A stretch of DNA of 64,000 nt from Mortierella hygrophila. Taxonomy: Eukaryota; Mortierellomycota; Mortierellomycetes; Mortierellales; Mortierellaceae. This document shows positions 33,701 to 46,000 of the stretch, piece by piece. A program made the translations under genes and the position numbers. Each line of letters opens with the position of its first letter. The first letter of the stretch is position 1. The stretch covers positions 62,001 through 126,000 of the forward strand of contig JAAAXW010000028.1 in NCBI GenBank assembly GCA_015680625.1, in the 5' to 3' direction. Below the pieces are notes generated by a model. That model saw only the letters and a program-made list of their open reading frames with translations, had not been told where the DNA came from and did no database searches.

Positions 33701-34238
33701 CAACTCCTATACCCTGCTCGCTTCCCATCATTATCATCATCATCCCCTAATATCATCTTATCTTCCTTCCTTCCTTCCTTCCTTCCTTCGTGGCAAGTTT
33801 TATGACAAGTCATACCACTCACTGCATAAGCATTACAAAAATAAGTCTGTCGGTGGTGGAATCCATAGTCGGTCCTGTCACTGAGTGTTATTTTTGAACA
33901 CTCTCACTCTATCTCAGGCACCCTTTTCACCTCTCTCCTTCTCCTCTTCCTTTCGCCTTCCTTCTCTTCGTCTTCCCTCCCTTCTCTTCTCTTCTCTTTT
34001 TTCTCTTTTCATCATCCCCATCCCTCTCTCTTCCTCTTCCTCTCCTCCTCATTCTTCTTTTCTTTTCTCTTTTCCAATTCATTCTTCACTTTACCTCTAC
34101 TCAACTCGACCCAACCCCACTCCACTAATACCCACTCTCACACTCTCACACTCTCGCACTCTCACTCATAACTCTCACACTCTCACTTACACACCCTCAC
34201 TACCTCCACTCCCCTCTTCTCTTCTGCCGTGCGCTCGC
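30768..34238. other. Second gene-poor interval, between divergent genes
   Basis: About 3.5 kb without a supported gene, between the divergent NUDIX and ankyrin/DIL genes. It contains a 25-base tandem duplication (31396-31445), microsatellites (TTCG around 33115-33136, CTT around 33165-33190, TTCC around 33765-33788) and very CT-rich DNA from 33420 to 34230. Open frames in it are polypyrimidine products or lack recognisable features. Confidence 0.4.
31396..31445. repeat. 25-base perfect tandem duplication
   Basis: ACCCCACTTCAGTCTCATCG followed by TCATC occurs twice head to tail without a mismatch. It is probably a recent slippage or duplication event. Confidence 0.8.
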
Positions 34239-37200
34239 ATGGACTCAGTCAGACAAGACACCTTCAACAACATGCACGCCGACAACGACACCGACACCGT
34301 CGTGTCCTCATCCACAGAAGACATCAAATCAAAACATTTCTCCCACATCTCTGCTGACTCTGTAGCCACAACCGACTTTGGCGACGACGATGACGACAAC
34401 CATCACCGCGACCTCCATCGTCGCAGCCACTCTGGATCAGACTCGCTCTGCTCTGTCGTCACCGAGACCACTGAACCCAACATCCATACCGACAAGGTCT
34501 CCTCTCCTATCACCAATGCAACCTCAACACTGTCACAAAACCCAACAGAAAGCCTCAGAATAACAACAACGACACCAACAGCGAGCACAGGCATGTTGCC
34601 TATCCAGAGAGGAGAGCAGCTCGACCCTTGGGGATCCAATCCTTACGACCAAGAGGACCTCGCCACAACACTGCGCTTCCAAAGGAGCAAGGATGATGTC
34701 GACGTTAACGAGTTTGATGCCGCTGAAGCTGCCGAGATGCACGATACCGTCACAGGCTTGGCATCATCGTCCATCTCACCCACCGCAGCCAGGGCTGTGA
34801 CCTCCTCTACGTCTTCCCTCTCCTTCTTGGGCGGAAACGCCGGTACCGATGCACTCGCCAGGCTCGACCGCGAATTCGAAATGCTGACCCAAGGCCAGGC
34901 GATCCAGATCACCACTACTGCTGCCAGCTCGCCCCTTGCGCTAGACTTCGATAGAGAGCAGTTGGATGATCCACGCGGGATCATGGAGCGGTCCATTACC
35001 GACAAGGACAAAAAGATCAAAATGTCTAAACTGTTCTCCAGAGCTTCCTCCAACGGAGACATGAACAGAGTCGCCGATATGCTCGACAACTTTCGGGACT
35101 GGATCGACCTCGAGGCCCAGGACGAGGACGGAACCACCCCGCTGATCTACGCAGCATGCTTTGGGCACACAGAGATTGCATTCATGTTGCTCGAGGCTGG
35201 AGCGCTGGTCGATGCCCGCGACAAGTTCGGCTGGACAGCCCTCGTCTGGGCAACCAACAACAAGCACGAAAATATCGTCCGACTCTTGCTCGAACAGGGC
35301 GCCTCTACCTCTGCCCAAACTGCCAAGGGTCACACCATCGTTGACTTTTTGCGCCATGACCCCAATGACAACACTAAGATTGTGCAGATCTTTCAGGAAC
35401 CCGGCCGACGTGACAGTGTCTCAAGTAACGGATCTCTCTTCAGGACCAACAACTCGTCCCTTGGCGACGACTTTTTCTACCAGAGCGGGATCGAGGGATT
35501 CGAGGAAATTATGGCCGAAAACGAGCGGCGGTACCGGATGGCCATGGACAGTGCCAATGCATTCGATGTCGACATGGCTGACCTCTCCTTAGCGGATCAG
35601 GTGCGTATCAAGGTGCTTTGTTCTCTATTTTTTTTTTGTTTATTTTCCTCCTTTCAGACTTTCCTTCTTCCCATCCCTCTCTTCTTGCAGCTGTGTTACC
35701 ATGGGCGGTGTCAGTCGGCTTTTCCCTACTTAGCCCCTGTCGGCCTGTTGTTTTTGCATTTGAAAGTCTTTCCCCCCCCCTATTTTACCTGTGCGGCATG
35801 TGCATGTTGGGACGGAAACCTGTCTTCCATTTCCCTTTTCCCTTTTTCCCTTTTTCATTTTTCAGAGCTTGGCGATACGATCCCTGCTATGGCCTTGATT
35901 CACAGATGACGCCACAGTGAGAAAGGAGAGAGAAAGAAGGAAAGAAGAGAAACAAAAAGGACGGTTGCAGATGGCTGGGCGCAAGAACTATTTTTGTCAA
36001 ATGCTGCGAAGTGAGAGAGAGAGACAATTGAAAAAGGGGCTTTCAAGTCAGATCAGAGGATAGGAGCAGACAGGAGGATGTTAAGGGAGTGAGCAGGAGT
36101 GAGCATGAGGGTGGAATAGAGATGAGGTGTGAGAAGAGGGGCGGATGATATTATTTGGGCCTCATGCGAGTCTCTTGATCTCGTCCGTGAATAGAGCACT
36201 GCTCTCCTATATTTCTCTTGTATTACTGTTTGTTTGTTTATCCTTGAGGTATTTGTCATGTTAACTAACAATCGTTATTTTTGCATCCTTCCTCAATGAA
36301 ATGACCCTGCACTCCCAATTAGCCCCAACTGGATGATGAAGGAGAGTTTGAGTGGGATCGCTGTCTGCCGGATCAGATGTTTGTCTTCTCGAGCAAGGAC
36401 ATTAAGCATATTATCGAGACGACCATCACGACTATGGAGCCTACACGCTCAAGATCCCACAAGCCCATCCCTGCCTACGTTCTATTCTTGGCTGCAAGAT
36501 TTGCCCACTATTTCAGTTCACCGGAATTGCTGGAAGAGCTGCTCGAGGCCACTATTCTTGCCATCAAGAACGTGACAAAGGTATTGTTGGGGGGTCAAGG
36601 AGAGCGAGGGTCTACTTGTTCCAAGGCACATGCAGGTCTGTGCATAATTTTTCAGGGCACTGAGCTAACAAGCCTTTTGTGTGTTTTTGTTGACATCGGG
36701 ATAATTAGGCAAAGCCAGAGGACATGACTCTGACAGCCTACTGGATCTCCAACACCAGCGTGCTGCTCCACTTCCTTCGTAAGGATGTCGGTATCAACCA
36801 GGCCACCGACTTCCACCAGATGAGGATTGAGGCGCTCTTGCTGGACATGGTTCAGATGATTGTTGTCGATGCCGAGCGGAGGATTGAAAAGATTCTGGAA
36901 TCGGCGATGCTCGAACACGACACGATTGCAGGAATGGACGAGGTCAAGTTCCAGTCTGACTGGGCTTTTCTTTGGAGGGGCAGTATGAGCAAGGCGTCAT
37001 CCAAGAACAACACCGCCAAACGGACCAGCTCTCCCTTGTCGCCCAACCTGACATCGACATCGACTTTGGCAGGATCCGCAAACTCTGGCACATCGACACC
37101 CAACCCTCAACGACCATTGGCAAGGACATCGTCCTCTTCGATGGTTCCTCTCGCCAACCGTCCTCCATCGCCTCGTCAGCGCCGCATCTCTCCCAGAACC

Positions 37201-38052
37201 ATCACGACCATGTTGTCGTCGTTATTGTTTGTGATGCAGACCTATGACATCCACCCCGACTTCATTCACTATGTGCTCGCTCAGTTGCTCTACTACGTCT
37301 CGACCGAGGTGTTCAACCGGATGATCTCCAACAAGAAGCTGCTCTCTCGCAGCAAGGCGCTCCAAACTCGACTCAACCTTTCGATTCTTGAGGACTGGAT
37401 CCGCCTCAACAACTTGCCACCCAAGCTGCACGAACAGTTTGCGCCCTTGGTCCAGCTTCTTCAGTTGCTGCAGGTTTTGTCTCTCCAGGAAGATTTCCCT
37501 ACCTGGATCGAGACCCTCAGAAAGCTGGAGCTGTTGAACCCTACTCAGGTCAAGCGTGTTGTCAGCGCTTATCGGTTTGAGGTGAACGAGCCTAGATTGA
37601 GCGAGGAGATTACACAGTACGTCCTCCAGGTCGCGGCAGATACCGAGCGGATGGTCCGCCGGCAGATGATGGACCGAAAACGTGAGCGTCCTTTGACGAT
37701 GATGTCAATGACCGATGTGAGCCCTGCACCCGCGACGGCGACTGCGCCAGCGACGGCACGGTCATCAGTAGAAACGGTAGCGACCATGACGACGACGGCG
37801 TCCGCACCTGCAGCAACCCAGCAGTCTCCAGCAGCCTTGTTGACCGAGGCGGAGAAGGCCAGGGCACGACAGCGTCAGCGCGATCAGGAGGAGGAGGCCA
37901 CGCTGTTGAACGAGACGCGCAACAGCAAGGCATGGCTCGCCTTGTTGATCCCTGAGAACCTGGCGGAGCGCGAGCAAGGGATCGAGCGAGTCTTTGTCCC
38001 CATTATTCCCGAAGAGATGATGTCGCTGCTGGACACCTATTCATCATCCTAA
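34239..38052 (+). CDS. Ankyrin-repeat and DIL (dilute) domain protein
   Basis: Exons 34239-35600, 36323-36580 and 36709-38052; 987 residues. After a disordered Asp/Ser/Thr-rich N terminus, ankyrin repeats occupy about 263-375 (DGTTPLIYAACFGHTEIAFMLLEAG, then FGWTALVWATNNKHENIVRLLLEQG). The C-terminal half (about 460-880) is a DIL domain as in class V myosin tails, with WISNTSVLLHFLRKD, FVMQTYDIHPDFIHYVLAQLLYYVS, LEDWIRLNNLPP and LQLLQVL. It is interrupted by a Ser/Pro-rich insert. Fungi have such ankyrin-DIL proteins without a motor; a role in cargo or organelle binding is inferred. The start is the first in-frame ATG after a CT-rich leader; upstream frame from 33885 has no ATG. AATAAA at 38143-38148 follows the stop. 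Confidence 0.87.
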
Positions 38053-38699
38053 AACCGCACCTTCAATTTCTTTTGCTTTGACTTTTGTTTTTGTTCATTT
38101 TTTGTCTACTACCATATACAACACCCATCTCCCCCCAAAAAAAATAAACCACGTACCATATCTTTTTTTTTTCCACCCTGTACCTCACGCAAATGTCCCC
38201 AGTTTTGTGAGCGAAGAAAGAGTCATCAAAGTGTTGTAGGTCGAGTCTTTTGCAATGTTTCAAGTGGGCATCGGAAAGCATATCCTTGTTCCACGTTACC
38301 TTTGGCGGTTTATACATCAGCAGAGGCGCCTGTTTGCGATGCCAGGACAGAGGAACCGTGAAATGAACAAAGCAGTGATTGACAACCTTCAAAAAAAGTG
38401 TGAGTACCTTACCCGTCATGAGTTGAGTGTGATCCCCCATGTTCCAGAATCCCAGTTATTTGGCTTGTCTACTGCCGGTTCTGCTTTGGAGGCTGCTGAA
38501 GGCAGTTGAGGGAGATGGTTTCAATTTTTGAAGTGGGATAAATGGGGGGTGAAGCTTGATGTTTGATTTTCATTCTTCTCTTCCCTTGTTCCCTTTTCAC
38601 TCTCAACCCAACTACAAGACACAGCAAACCCTTCTCACATTCACAGGCGTCTCTCATTTGTTATTCTACCCTCCCTCTTTCACACCAACAACCCACAAG
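38053..38699. other. Intergenic region, ankyrin-DIL gene to CDO1
   Basis: Contains the 3' end of the upstream gene (AATAAA near 38143) and the CDO1 promoter. An 84-codon plus frame with an ATG (38255-38509) and an overlapping minus frame (38063-38440) were inspected. Neither is recognised and no splice model improves them. Confidence 0.4.
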
Positions 38700-39623
38700 A
38701 TGTCTGCTTCACTTTCCTCCGCCCTTACTACTCCTACTGTCACAGCCACAGCCACATCACCCGTCCCAGTGCCAACATCCCTCGACGAGCTCGTCAAACT
38801 CCTGCATGCAGAGTTGGGTTCGAACGGACTGGACAGCGAAGGCGTGGATGTGGACCGAGTCCAAGTCCTAATGACCAACTATGTCTCCAACGAAGAAGAT
38901 TGGAAGAAATACGCCCATTTCGATAAGGGACGGTATACTCGTAACTTGGTCGATGACGGCAACGGCAAGTTTAACCTCATGATCCTCGCCTGGCCCGAGA
39001 ACGTTGGAAGGTATGTTTGAAGGTGCTAGTGTGCATAGTAATGGTTCCTGTTGTTTATTGATCTTGCTTACTGTGCTAATGCTCCTTTTTCTTTTTTCTT
39101 GCTTCTTTTTTTCTCTTACTCCATTGAACAATACAGCGCTATTCATGACCACTCGGGTTCCCACTGTCTGATGAAAGTCCTGGATGGCAAGCTGCAAGAG
39201 ACCCTGTACGAATGGCCAGACAGAGTCCAGCTCGAATCCTCCTCTGACCATCACCTCGATTCCGGTCTCGGCAGCGATAACAGCGATAGCGACGACTCCT
39301 CATGTGTCACCAAGTCCTCCAAATCTGCGCCGATGATGGTCAAAAAGGAGACGATTTTGCACCGGGACGAATGTGCCTACATGTCCGACCAACTGGGCCT
39401 CCATCGAGTCTCGAACCCTCTAAAGTCCGTTGGTGCCGGATCCCTGTCCCTGCATTTGTATACGCCTCCCTACGAGACTTGCAAGACGTTCAATGAAAAG
39501 TCATCGATGGCTAGAGCGTCCGGCAAGTGTGTTTTCTTTTCGGAGAGGGGTGAAAAGTTGCAGAGTTGTCCTTCTGCGGCGTATTCGGCTTGTTCCTTGA
39601 CCGAGAACGACAAGAACCAGTAG
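38700..39623 (+). CDS. CDO1: Cysteine dioxygenase
   Basis: Non-haem iron enzyme oxidising L-cysteine to cysteine sulfinate. Exons 38700-39010 and 39137-39623; 265 residues. The cupin iron site begins at the exon junction: SAIHDHSGSHC gives H107 and H109, with C114 at the spacing of the Cys that forms the Cys-Tyr cofactor. The third His is in GLHRVSNP, and the Tyr partner is in SLHLYTPPYETC. An insert of ~40 acidic/Ser-rich residues (DSGLGSDNSDSDDSS) lies between the YEW strand and KKETILHRD. A Thr/Pro-rich N-terminal extension precedes the domain. All known catalytic residues are intact. Confidence 0.95.
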
Positions 39624-41118
39624 AGTTTCAGCTCCTTGGGGGGGTGGTTGTTCCTGATGTGATCAATGCCCTTTTGCGCTGCGGCTCCCCTTCTTCTTCT
39701 TTCTTTTTTGAAGTTGGAGGGAAGGTAGCTGTCCGCTTTCCTTTGCTCCTGCTTATGACTCCTTCCTGCGGGTCCTGATCCAACGGCCTCTTCCTCTTTG
39801 TATATCATCCCACTTGTAAAAAAAAGCACCTTCTTCAGAACCAAGTCAATAAAATCAACGGCTGTATTCTCAATACTTCTCAATATCGTAAAAAATCCTG
39901 ACTCTGGTCCCCAAACCTTCCCTGCTGTTTACCGATCGCCCTTGCTGTTCGTAATCCTGTTGTTATCTGACTCAAAAATAAGCCGTTGGTACGTTTGAAC
40001 CATACGTGGAGGAGTTGTCTTTACGTACAAAACGAGGAGGGAAATAATGAATTGGTGTGGATATAGTGTTGGTAGGTAGAGGAGGAAGAAGGTAGGGAAG
40101 GGGGTGTTGTGAGGACAGGAAGGTGAGGGTGAAGGTGAGGGTGAAGGTGAGGGTGAAGGTGAGGGTGAAGGTGATGGGTGGAGGTATGTCGGAGTGCATG
40201 CGAGAAGGAAGAGGGCATGATCAGTTGGTCCGTGTGTCCAAAGTTGATCCAGTGTCGAGGGGTGCTGCTCGATACTCAAGTGCTTGTTCGTGAGCTGGTG
40301 TCCTGATAAGTTTTATCGGTTCGCTAGACGAAAACTTGCTGGAAAAAAAAAATAATAACCGTGCAAGGGCACAAGGTCGGCGTCGAGTGTGGTGAATGGA
40401 ATGTAGAAAGAAAGGAAAAAAAGGGGGAGAAGGAAGAAAGAGTGTTGGCAGCAACCTGAACTTCAGGGTCTTTTTTTCTTTGTGCCTACGCTCAAGGAAA
40501 ACGATGGCGCCATAGTCGGCCAATCATAACTCGTAGTTTTCCAGGCAAAAGCTTGCAGTCCTATTCTAAATCACGTGCAGGTAACGTACTGACGCGTGGT
40601 TTGCATGTTGGGTGAACGATCCAAGGCATGCGTTGTTCATGTAATGGTTGTCGATAAAGACGCAACTGACTAAAAAAAAGCAATGGAAACAAGACGGAGG
40701 GCGACCTACCCTGACAATGGTCAAGGTGGAGATCAAGGAGGAGATCGGAGACAAAAGAAGGGAGAGAGTGACAAAAGAAGTAAGGTAGACAGTGTAAAGA
40801 AAGAGAAGTGGCATAAAGAAAACGCAGTTCTTGGCGAGAAGACGGAAGGTTACAATAGCATGCATCCATGCATGAATGTTCTCACAGCCCACACCAACAC
40901 GGACATGAACAAATATGGCCTCGAATCAGCCAAGCGGGTCTTGAGCGCAGTGACCCGACGGTGTCCCTGCGTGTTTCTGCCTTGACCATAACCCAAAGGC
41001 TCTCGTATTGATTTCCGTTGTTTTGCCCCTACCTCTCCTCCGCCCACTCTCTTTTCTTTTTCTTTTTCTTTCTCATTCATTCTCCAACACACCTTTTCTT
41101 CCTTCCACACCCATCGCA
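39624..41118. other. Intergenic region, CDO1 to TM2-domain gene
   Basis: About 1.5 kb; no gene is supported. It holds a GGTGAGGGTGAA tandem repeat (40122-40173), whose complement yields a spurious Pro-Ser repeat frame. A CT-rich leader lies at 41020-41118. AATAAA near 39848 may belong to CDO1. Confidence 0.4.
40122..40173. repeat. 12-base tandem repeat, about 4.3 copies
   Basis: Near-perfect head-to-tail copies of GGTGAGGGTGAA in the CDO1/TM2 intergenic region; a minisatellite of G-rich plus strand. Confidence 0.8.
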
Positions 41119-42187
41119 ATGTCGAACTACGGAGCAACCAACGCCGCCCCTGCCGGAGCTCGCGACCAAGAGTCTCAGACCCTCCTCAACAACCACCAGG
41201 TCAACAACACCGAGGCCAACGACACCTTCTACGGTCGCACCTTTGTCCACGTCCACACCCACCGCAAGCGGTATTTCTTCCTCTGGCTCCTCGCTGCCGT
41301 CACTGCCGTCACGGTCGTCGTTGGATTGTACTTTTACGAGCACAAGCACAAGAGACATACTCCTCCTTCTGGTGACGAGGGCAAGTTGGTCGAGGGACTT
41401 TTGACGAGCCTGCGTCCTCCTTCCGTTTGCGAGTCTGACCGTTCCTACCCTGTGGCTATTATTTTGTCCATCTTTTTGGGCGAGTTTGGGTACGTTTCTT
41501 GCAGGGAGATGGACAAGGAGAAAGGGGATGCTCAATTTCTTGAGTGGAAGGCATCGTGCTCATGCTTTGTTTGCTTTTCATATTTATTTATTATTTTGCT
41601 GTGTGGTGTGGGAGAATCGAGCATGGAAAACAACAGGAAACGATCCCAACTAACCCCCTCTTACTTTGTTTGTTCTCCCATGAATAGCATTGACCGTTTC
41701 TACCTTGGATACATCTTCACTTCCCTCCTCAAGCTTGCCACCGGTACGTTCTCTATTTTCTTTTCCTTTTCCCTTCGCTTTTCAATGTCTTACTTCTTGT
41801 TCTCTGTTATCGTTGTTTTAAGCCCTCTTGATACTGTCATACCATGGAATCTAAGAAAGGACAAAGGACAGATGACGCGGGAGTAAAACAGACAGGGCAC
41901 GTGGAACGGATATTCAAAAACATGCAACAGGCAACGACGGGAACAATAGAAAGTCTGGTTATTTTTGAAGTTCAACAGCCAACACTTTCAGCCCTCCCCG
42001 CGCCTCTTTGTTGTGTTGACCGCGGAGAATGGATAAGAATAGCATGCAAATACTGACAGCAAATCTTGTTCCTGCTACTTCTATTTGTTTAGCTGGTGGA
42101 TTTGGTATCTGGTACATTATCGATATTCTCCTGATCATCCTCGGAACTCTTCCCGACCACAACGGATGCCGCTTGGTTGCTCCCTAA
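41119..42187 (+). CDS. TM2-domain membrane protein
   Basis: Exons 41119-41489, 41688-41743 and 42093-42187; 173 residues. An N-terminal Asn/Ala-rich cytosolic-like part is followed by one hydrophobic segment (about 55-75, FFLWLLAAVTAVTVVVGLYFY) and then the TM2 domain. That domain has two helices (AIILSIFLGEFGIDRFYLGY and GGFGIWYIIDILLIILG) joined by the family's DRF motif, split by intron 1. The ending is DHNGCRLVAP. The role of fungal TM2 proteins is not settled. The 56-base middle exon is fixed by frame on both sides. Confidence 0.88.
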
Positions 42188-43018
42188 ACGTGCACTCATT
42201 ACGAACAAAAAAAACAGCATACAACAACAACAAAAGACTCATGGAGAAGAAGGATGGCCTTCTCAGGGACGGCTCTTGTAACGGGCTTGCACAAGTACGC
42301 TACGACAAACAAAACATCGAATAAATAACCTACTTCAAAATGTATCACACAGGGACGATGCAGGATATATTTCAGGCTCAGTGCCTACGACCCACGAGGC
42401 AACGGACGTTCTTGCGATATTGTGGATGATCTAGGGCATGAGAAGCATGCTGTGAGAAAAACTGTCGCGTGAATTTGTGAAACTCGTGGTGAATGCAGGG
42501 GGTAGGACCTGGTAGTAGGGCAAGTTTGGGTCGGCGTAGACAGAAACACAGCAAGGGTGGTCAACTGGAGTGTATGGCGACGAGGTATCCTTTCATCGAA
42601 AGAACGGTTGCAAAAGCGAGTAAAAAAAAGAGTTCTGATATCTTGATTGATCAACATAAAAGTCTTTGTACTCATTATAATCATTTGGACAGAAACGGTG
42701 GGCCTTCTTCCCCCTTGAACAATTGGACATGGTTAGATGAGATTACGTGCTGCCGTGAGTCGCGCACTGATCGCGTCGATCGTGAGGACAATGGCCAATG
42801 GCCACCAACTAAAAAGAATGTTTTGCGCACGCGCCATGCCCCAAGACGATCACTTTGCTCAGAACGCGCACCATGTTTTTTTTTCTTCTGTCCCGTTTCC
42901 TTCTCTACTATTAAACCCAATTGCCCATATCCATAAACTGATGTACACCGACTGACACTCACTTGGACAATAAAAAAGCGCACCTTTTCTTTAATTATCA
43001 GCCGTTCGGCGACGCCAT
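42188..43018. other. Convergent 3' intergenic region
   Basis: Lies between the TM2 gene and the ELYS-like gene. No gene is recognised. Frames at 42493-42936 (+) and 42385-42684 (-) have no domain. AATAAA-like signals occur near 42321 (plus) and around 42970 (ambiguous strand). Confidence 0.4.
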
Positions 43019-46000
43019 CTAATCGGAATCGAGGTCCATAATCGAGTCCTTGGGCCTGTCGGGATGTGTACCGTTGGCGCCGACCTCAGGCTCATCATCA
43101 TCCACCAACATCGCATCAGCACAGCCACGATCACCACCGTCCGCCTCGTCTTTCTTTTCCCCACCAGTCAACAACCTCGTTGCCCAATCTAGATCCAACC
43201 CCTTTAGACTGGTCGAAGGCGCGTCCGTCTCATCCAAAAGCGCCAGAAGAATCCCCTTGCTTCCAGATGCGAGCTCACCCTTCTGCTGCTTCTGCTTCTT
43301 CACATCACCCTCGCGGCGATCTTCCTGCACATCACGACCGGTGTTGAACGACAAGTGGCTCGACAAGGCTGTCCGCGCTCCGGCAGAAGCAGTGGTGTAA
43401 CTTGATTGCTCCTTCTCGAACTTCAAGATGAGTCTTTCAGGGGCCGGCAACACCTTCATCAACTGATCAATCAAAACCTGTCGCTTCTGACTCCTGCTCA
43501 AAGTAGGTTGGGAAGGGCTTTCTCCATTCTGATTACCACCTAACTGCCGGCTGTTGCGACGGTTAATCGCGTCACGATGGAACTGCTCTGCTTCGTCCAT
43601 TTCACGCTCAACGACCAATCGCTTGCGGTGCATCCGGATCGCCTCCATGTATCGTGAGCGGTTGACGTAGTACATGATCAGGAACTCTTGTCCGATCTCG
43701 CGCGTCAGTCCTGAATGGCCGTCGCAGTATTGGGTGAACATTTGTTCTTCGGTCTCGTTCATTGTCAACTGTGAGAGCACCTGTATAGCCTTCCTGTTGG
43801 GTTTGTCTATTGCAGCGCATCATTCAAATATTCGTCGAGTCAGCAAAAACGCACTCGATTGCAAATGAAACTTCAACCGCAAAGCGACAGTACGACGAAC
43901 GGACTTACCGAGGAAGCAATGGTCCAACAAGGCAGTGAACAAACGCTCCTTCCTGTCTGCTGGATCATCCACCTGTTGACCTTCTATGGCGGAATGGTGA
44001 CTTGTGACCACAGGTGACCTCTGGTAGTAGAAAGCTTCTGTAAAATCGGTCTCAACCATAATTTTCATCTTGATATCAATGAACCGCTCCGAGGTGTAGT
44101 CCAAGTCAGCCGCAATGAGAAACTGTCTTGCCAACTGAGGCGACCCATGTTCCGCAATGGCATCAATCACGTCCTCGATCCAGTCCACCGTCAGTCCCGG
44201 CCTCGACAAGTATAACACCGCAGTCTATAAACACAAGGCAACGTGTAAATGTACGTTAACTTTTCCGCTCCCTCATTACTATTCATAGAATTCGTGTGAT
44301 TCGCCTGGATGTCGCTCTTACCTTGAAGTCAAAGTGGTCGAGTGCCCAGAATCCATTGATGAGATCGACAAACTTGGATGGGATTCTATATTCCCGAAGG
44401 AACTGCTCACTGATATCTCCATGCTGGTTCTTCAAGAGGTAATACGCCAGACAGTTCCTGTTGTCAGCCTCGAGGCTGCCGTTGAAATAAATGTTGGTCC
44501 ACAAGTTGCGTTGTTGGGCGTGGTTCTTGGGAGGGTACAGCATGCCGACTAAGAATATTCAAACGTGAATGAGTATATTGCGCATTGGCATTTCATACTC
44601 AGGAAAACAATACTTCAACATCAAGTGTAACAATCCTGCGGTTTACCATTGAGTTCGACAAACTCCAAGAGGCGGTCATAGAAAAGTCTTCCGCCCAGTT
44701 GCTTGCGTCGCTGTTCAATCTCGGCCAGTTCCGACTCGCTGTATGTAAACTTGGCCTTTTCCTGGAAAAATATGTTGTAGAGCGGTGCCACATCCCTGCG
44801 AGCAGATTCTGGCCCGTCAATACCCTCAGCCCATTCAGATTCCAACCGATTAGATTCGATATCGGCTGCTTTGACATAGGTCACGAGCTTGCTGAGGTAC
44901 AGGACCATCAATTCGTACGAGTTGGTCTGTGGGCTGATATCCAAAAGAGCTCCTCCTCCAATATCGTCCATTGATGTGACATCTGGCTCTGGTACGTCGT
45001 TTTGGTTGATCTGTACCGTGGCGAGGTGGGTAAGTGATGGCAGGTTCTCAAAGTCTGTCGAGAAGACGCAGTGGACGCGACAACCATTGGTATCCTCAGA
45101 GACTGTAGTCGTCAAAGTGCTTCCGCCTGTCGAGACCTCGCCTTCCACTGTCGGTGGCCGCACGTAGCCCAAGAGTCGAGAATCCGATTTCTGAAGGCGG
45201 AGGTAATACATTGATACCGCAGGCGATTCCTTGCTCTCCTTGCTGCTACCTGGCCAAGAGCCCTGTCCGACGACTAAAAGATCCAGACCATCATCCTTTG
45301 TTGGCTCCAGGGTGAGGTTGGTAATGGGGAGGGTTTTCGAGTGAAGATCCTTGATGGTCAAGAGAGAATCCAGTTTGTTGCCCTCCTGCGCGTCGTCGTA
45401 TCGGATAGCAACGACCTTTCCTTCTGATGTTCCTGCCACAATCACGGGGCGGGCTCCCGTGTTCTTATTGGAAAGGGTTGCAAGGCAAGTAATCTAAACA
45501 GAACAACGGTCAACGTATGAGCCCTTTTTGCATTCGTCATTAACGTGTCCATGTGTCGATCCTGGTTGAAATGTGAAAGCTGCCTTACCGATCCATCTTC
45601 CAGCCATTTCTCGTGTTCTGGTTCCTAGTAGCCGATAAGAAAAACAATTGATACATGTCAGTTTCATACTCATTTAAGAGATAATAGATTGGCTACTAAC
45701 TACATACACTATAAGTGTACCTTGTTGCAGGAGACTTGACCGGTGATAGAGACAGTAAACTTATAAATGGTTACCCATCCATTCCGGTGTCCGAGGACCA
45801 GAAGCTGTCTCCGGTTGTTCTGGATACGCCCCTTGGACTGTGAATGATCCTCTTCCTCATTGTCTTCTTCCTGTTCCTCGTCCTGGCTGATCGATGTCGG
45901 CGAAGCGGGTCCTTGGTAGCCTTTCTGCAGATGGAATGAGGACGACGATGATGATCGGGAGGACCGAGCAGATCCAGGTGAGATTAGTGGTGGGACCGAA

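Noticed and set aside
33405..33884. Plus-strand frames rich in Pro, Ser, Leu and Phe before the ankyrin-DIL gene
   Set aside because: They arise from CT-rich leader DNA and repeat in all three frames.
38063..38509. Overlapping plus (84-codon) and minus (125-codon) frames between ankyrin-DIL and CDO1
   Set aside because: Neither is recognised; splice variants tried on the minus strand hit stops quickly. Left as unresolved rather than called.
42385..42936. Frames on both strands between the TM2 and ELYS-like genes
   Set aside because: No domain or consistent splice model; a small multi-exon gene cannot be excluded but nothing supports one.
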